A stretch of 8,623 bases of DNA from Phycisphaerae bacterium (GTDB lineage Bacteria > Planctomycetota > Phycisphaerae > UBA1845 > PWPN01), in the NCBI GenBank assembly GCA_026647385.1, contig JAPKGY010000090.1, positions 1-8,623 of the forward strand, read 5' to 3'. Positions within the stretch are counted from its first letter, which is position 1, and every line of letters begins with the position of its first letter. A program made the position numbers and the translations under genes. The notes under the pieces are model-generated. The model did not search any database. It had not been told where the DNA came from and saw only the letters and a list, made by a program, of their open reading frames with translations. Below are positions 5,783 to 8,623 of the stretch, piece by piece.

Positions 5783-5970
5783 GACCGAACTCAACAGGAG
5801 AACCGCATCCGTCCACACCTTCCCGTTCCGTCGCGCTATCCCGCCGCACCGTCCCGCCATGCCATCCAGCGATACCGCCACGTACGCCTGTTCAGCCGCG
5901 ACCCGAGGGGGAGCGTTTCTCCTGTTCCTCCCTGAGCACGTTCTTCGGCGTCAACCCCGAACTCGCCCAT

Positions 5971-5998
5971 TTGCCCCGACCCATCCAACCGGTAGAAT
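5971..5998 (+). promoter_or_regulatory. Probable scpA promoter giving a leaderless mRNA
   Basis: TTGCCC (5971-5976) and TAGAAT (5993-5998, five of six consensus bases) are 16 bases apart. The -10 box ends 8 bases before the scpA ATG, so transcription would start at or within a base or two of the start codon. No Shine-Dalgarno sequence precedes that ATG, which is consistent with leaderless translation. Confidence 0.5.
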
Positions 5999-6006
5999 GA
6001 CAACCG

Positions 6007-6990
6007 ATGCAGGACTACCGCATCCAGCTCGACACGTACAGCGGACCGATGGATCTGCTGCTCTACCTCATCCGGCGTGAGGAGATCGACATCTACGATA
6101 TCCCCATCGCCCGCATCCTCGAGCAGTACCTCGAGTACGTCCGCCTGCTCGAGGAGCTCGACCCCGAGTACGTGGGCGACTTCCTGGTGATGGCTGCCAC
6201 GCTGATGGAGATCAAGTCGCGCATGCTCCTGCCGCGCAATCTCCCGGAGGAGGGCGAAGGCGAGGACCTGCTCGATCCGCGGGCGGACCTGGTTCGCCAG
6301 TTGCTCGCGTACCGTTCGTTCCGCGAGGCGGCCGGCGAGCTCGGGCGGCGGGCCGAGCTGCGCACGATGCGGTTCAATCGCCCAAGAATCGACGCCCCCG
6401 GCGACGGCGAAGCCGTCGACCTCGACGACGTCCAGATCTGGGATCTGCTGCAAGCCTTCAACAAGCTCATGTCCTCGGTCGGCGTGAAACCGGCCGTCCA
6501 CGAGGTCAAGTATGACGACACCCCGATCGCGCTGCACGCGCTGGACATCTCCGATCGGCTGCAACGCGAAGGGCCGTCGCTGCCGTTCTCGAGGATTTTT
6601 GAAGGCCGGACGCGGGCCCAGATGATCGGACTGTTCCTCGCGCTGCTCGAACTCATCCGCCAGAAGCGCGTCCGGTTCGAGCAGACCGAGCGGTTCGGGG
6701 AGATCCTCATCCACCTTCTCGACGCCACGCCGATCACCGCCACCGCGGAGGAGGAAGCCGAGGAATCCGATGGGGAGTCGGAGGAGGCTGAGGGGTTCCG
6801 CGAGGAGGACGCATCGTCCGAAGCCGCGGAGGAGGTGCTGATTCCGGAGGAGGAGGAAGAGGACGACGACGATTACGCTCGCAAGCTCAAGTCCATCGAG
6901 ATCGGCGAGGTCGATCTCGGCCGTCGGTCGGGCTCCGACGAGCCCCCGTCGGACGCCGGACCCGCCGACGATCACCCAGATGGAGGTTGA
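6007..6990 (+). CDS. scpA: Segregation and condensation protein A, kleisin subunit
   Basis: A 327-residue ScpA. It bridges the SMC dimer heads and, with ScpB, forms the bacterial condensin that organises and segregates the chromosome. The N-terminal SMC-neck-binding region is unmistakable: YSGPMDLLLYLIRREEIDIY (11-30) followed by IPIARILEQYLEYV. The helical region with ATLMEIKSRMLLPR (64-77) follows. The C-terminal winged helix that binds the SMC cap covers about 195-240 (FSRIFEGRTRAQMIGLFLAL, then LIRQKRVRFEQ). Typical ScpA ends near there, but this one continues for about 80 residues as an acidic tail (246-327) that includes EEEEEDDDD at 281-289. No scpB lies next to it in the window. It heads a likely operon with the RidA-family gene, which starts 3 bases after its stop. 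Confidence 0.93.
   Translation: MQDYRIQLDTYSGPMDLLLYLIRREEIDIYDIPIARILEQYLEYVRLLEELDPEYVGDFLVMAATLMEIKSRMLLPRNLPEEGEGEDLLDPRADLVRQLLAYRSFREAAGELGRRAELRTMRFNRPRIDAPGDGEAVDLDDVQIWDLLQAFNKLMSSVGVKPAVHEVKYDDTPIALHALDISDRLQREGPSLPFSRIFEGRTRAQMIGLFLALLELIRQKRVRFEQTERFGEILIHLLDATPITATAEEEAEESDGESEEAEGFREEDASSEAAEEVLIPEEEEEDDDDYARKLKSIEIGEVDLGRRSGSDEPPSDAGPADDHPDGG
6982..6986 (+). promoter_or_regulatory. Ribosome binding site of the RidA-family gene inside scpA
   Basis: GGAGG lies in the last codons of scpA, 7 bases before a GTG start at 6994. It decides that start, and it means ribosomes finishing scpA can reinitiate directly on the next gene. Confidence 0.75.
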
Positions 6991-6993
6991 CCG

Positions 6994-7455
6994 GTGAATC
7001 CCGAGGTTCGTTTGAAGGACATGGGTATGTCGTTGCCCCGGCCGGCCAGCCCGGTGGGCTCCTACCTGCCCTGCGTGCAGGTGGGGGACTTGCTGTTCGT
7101 CAGCGGGCAGTTGCCGATGTGCGATGGCCGCCTGATCGCCCGGGGTAAAGTGGGTGCCGACCTGAGCATCGAGCAGGCCCAGGAGGCGGCGCGCCAGGCC
7201 ATCCTCAACGCGCTCGCCCAGGTGGCCGGCATGATCGACAGCCTCGAACACGTCGTTCGCGTCGTTCGAGTCGGCGTGTTCGTCAACAGCGCCCCTCGAT
7301 TCACCGATCAGGCCAAGGTCGCCAACGGGGCAAGCGATCTGCTCGTCGGGATCTTCGGCGACGCCGGCCGACATGCCCGCGCCGCCGTTGGAGTTAACGA
7401 ATTGCCGCTGGACGCTGCCGTCGAAGTGGAACTCATCGTCCAGGTTCGCCGGTAA
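6994..7455 (+). CDS. RidA-family (YjgF/YER057c/UK114) protein
   Basis: A 153-residue protein of the RidA superfamily, which forms trimers with active sites between subunits. The founding member hydrolyses reactive enamine/imine intermediates, such as 2-aminoacrylate from PLP enzymes. Features visible are LFVSGQLP (34-41), GKVGADLSIEQAQEAARQAI (51-70), NALAQVAG, then NGASDLLVGIFGDAGRHARA (111-130) and ELPLDAAVEVE (136-146). R129 may correspond to the key arginine of canonical RidA, and E144/E146 to its conserved glutamate. The length and the NGASDLL...GRHAR block place it in the longer YjgF-like-1 subgroup, whose deaminase activity is less certain. Translation from GTG is supported by GGAGG inside scpA, so expression is probably coupled to scpA. 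Confidence 0.9.
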   Translation: MNPEVRLKDMGMSLPRPASPVGSYLPCVQVGDLLFVSGQLPMCDGRLIARGKVGADLSIEQAQEAARQAILNALAQVAGMIDSLEHVVRVVRVGVFVNSAPRFTDQAKVANGASDLLVGIFGDAGRHARAAVGVNELPLDAAVEVELIVQVRR

Positions 7456-7552
7456 CCCCCGCGGACCTCCATCCGTCGAGGGCTCGACCATCACCTCGTC
7501 CAAACATCGCGGCAGACGCCACCCCGCGGGCAGGCCCGTCGATCCCGGCCCC

Positions 7553-8560
7553 GTGCCGCTGCGTCTGGTGGCGCCCGCCGTCTGCCTCGGCCTGGCCTTT
7601 TTCCTGACCGTCCTGGCTGTACCTTTGAACCGGACCCTGCTCTGGCAGGCGGGGGAGATCATCCCCAGCCTCGGCCCTCAGCTCTGGCCCGAGCCCTGGC
7701 GTGCGGTTGGCAACGCCATCGCCTCGGATCCGGGCATCCGGGCGACGACGCTGGCTTTCCAGGCGCTTGCGGAGGGGCGGGCCGACGCCTTCGATGCCGA
7801 TGCTTATCGCCAGATCGATCCCGCCAACGGCCTGTACGACTACCTCGAGCTCTATCCGTTGCTCCGGGCCGCCAGGCTCGATGACGAACGACTTCGCGGG
7901 CGGATCGCCGGGCTGGCGAACTCCCAACCCGCCCACCTCTATCTCAATCGTCGCTTCCGGATGGTGGAGGATCTGTTCATCGAGGCCGGCACCCCTCCGC
8001 GGATCGCCGCCCGGAACAGTCTGCAGCTTGCTTTCTATCTGCCTTTTGTGGCCAACATCCACGAGCAATATCAGCCGGTTCTCCGCGAGCTGGCGGTCGC
8101 GATGCTCGCATATGGGCGGAATCTCCGGGAGGCCGGCCAACTCGACGCCGCGTACCAGGCCCACGCCGCCGTGATCCGTCTGCTCACCGAGTTGGCCGGC
8201 GAATCCCGCGTTCCGAATACGATGCTCCTGGCGTCGGAGATTCTTCCCGAGGCGTTGCGTGAACTCGATCGGGACGTCGAGGCCCGCGTCGGCGCCAACC
8301 CCGAATCCGCCGCGATCGAGCAACAGGCAAGCCGGCTGGCCGATCTCCGCCGACGCTGGCACGAGGCGGCCGACGCGGGCCTCAACCTGCTGCCCTTCAC
8401 ACCGATGGCCTGCCACGTTCCTCTGGCTCGTGCCGAGCATCAGCGGGCGATGGGGGCCGTCACGTCCGCGGTGCTCGGTCTGGCTGCCTGGGCGGTGCTG
8501 CTCGGGCTGAGCATCGTGTCACTCCTGATGATGGCGCCGACTGGTCACTCGGCCCCATGA
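7553..8560 (+). CDS. Unrecognised protein with N- and C-terminal membrane segments
   Basis: A 335-residue protein from GTG 7553. I do not recognise its family. One membrane segment is at the N-terminus (about 5-25, APAVCLGLAFFLTVLAVPL) and a second at about 300-327 (AVLGLAAWAVLLGLSIVSLL), with a short tail after it. The roughly 270 residues between are alpha-helix-rich and contain one TPR-like stretch (YGRNLREAGQLDAAYQAHAA). They probably form a helical domain outside the cytoplasm. The frame is open upstream into the RidA-family gene, but no ATG, GTG or TTG lies in it between 7455 and 7553. The start is therefore this GTG, or a much earlier codon inside that gene such as ATG 7373. No ribosome binding site is evident. 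The stop overlaps the next gene's start. Confidence 0.72.
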   Translation: MPLRLVAPAVCLGLAFFLTVLAVPLNRTLLWQAGEIIPSLGPQLWPEPWRAVGNAIASDPGIRATTLAFQALAEGRADAFDADAYRQIDPANGLYDYLELYPLLRAARLDDERLRGRIAGLANSQPAHLYLNRRFRMVEDLFIEAGTPPRIAARNSLQLAFYLPFVANIHEQYQPVLRELAVAMLAYGRNLREAGQLDAAYQAHAAVIRLLTELAGESRVPNTMLLASEILPEALRELDRDVEARVGANPESAAIEQQASRLADLRRRWHEAADAGLNLLPFTPMACHVPLARAEHQRAMGAVTSAVLGLAAWAVLLGLSIVSLLMMAPTGHSAP

Positions 8561-8623
8561 GCCTCGGCGCCAACGGCGACATCGCCCTGGGCTCCTTCGG
8601 GACCCTCTCCCTCGATCAAGTCT
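8557..8623 (+). CDS. Start of a further gene, cut by the window edge
   Basis: An ATG overlaps the TGA stop of the preceding gene as ATGA, the classical sign of translational coupling. The frame remains open to the window end, giving 22 codons beginning MSLGANGDIALGSFGTLSLD. That is too short to identify. By position it belongs to the scpA operon, and it probably works with the two-segment membrane protein. It has no separate Shine-Dalgarno sequence. Confidence 0.55.
   Translation, partial: MSLGANGDIALGSFGTLSLDQV

Noticed and set aside
7373..7552. ATG 7373 as start of the unknown membrane protein
   Set aside because: It would overlap the RidA-family gene by about 80 bases with no ribosome binding site, and the added residues look like out-of-frame coding sequence. 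GTG 7553 is preferred, though not proven.
5836..7662. 608-codon open frame on the minus strand across scpA and the RidA-family gene
   Set aside because: The plus-strand products are unambiguous, and the minus-strand translation has no recognisable domain and low-complexity composition.

Overview
The window looks like a chromosomal segment of a GC-rich environmental bacterium, most likely a planctomycete (Phycisphaerae-like). This lineage call is inference. It rests on a PEP-CTERM protein with HAF-type repeats, a Tat-exported lipoprotein-type amidohydrolase, a stand-alone type II secretion/type IV pilus ATPase N-terminal (MshEN) domain, and the high GC of every coding region. No rRNA, tRNA, insertion sequence, phage gene or CRISPR array was found.

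Region 1 (1-420) has no protein gene but is the most unusual part. The first 110 bases are only about 27% GC by hand count. They hold a perfect sigma70-type promoter pointing left out of the window (TTGACA-N16-TATAAT) and a weaker promoter pointing right that shares its -35 bases. The rightward promoter would feed a GC-rich array of five hairpins spaced 54-62 bases apart. The middle three belong to a 54/55-base tandem repeat. Each has a 7-bp stem and an AGGG tetraloop, and stem bases differ between copies but stay paired. The last hairpin is a perfect 17-bp stem that resembles a terminator. This is a candidate undescribed structured RNA.

Region 2 (421-1146) is a long stretch without a credible gene, with one possible promoter at 674-703. 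Region 3 (1147-3113, + strand) holds a secreted PEP-CTERM/HAF-repeat protein and, 11 bases later, a HAD-family sugar-phosphate phosphatase or mutase. Region 4 (3392-3745, +) is the small MshEN-domain protein, which ends tail-to-tail with region 5.

Region 5 (3760-5724, - strand) holds an amidohydrolase of the COG3618 type with a Tat signal and lipobox. Upstream of it, after a purine-rich spacer, is a ModF/PhrA-like ABC ATPase without a permease. Region 6 (6007-8623, +) is a likely operon: scpA (condensin kleisin with an acidic tail), a RidA-family gene whose ribosome binding site lies inside the end of scpA, an unrecognised protein with two membrane segments, and the start of another gene joined to it by an ATGA overlap. 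scpA and the ABC gene are divergent, each with a recognisable promoter, and scpA may be translated from a leaderless mRNA.

The genes form no single obvious pathway. The nearest to functional groupings are the PEP-CTERM/HAD pair and the scpA-ridA-membrane protein operon.
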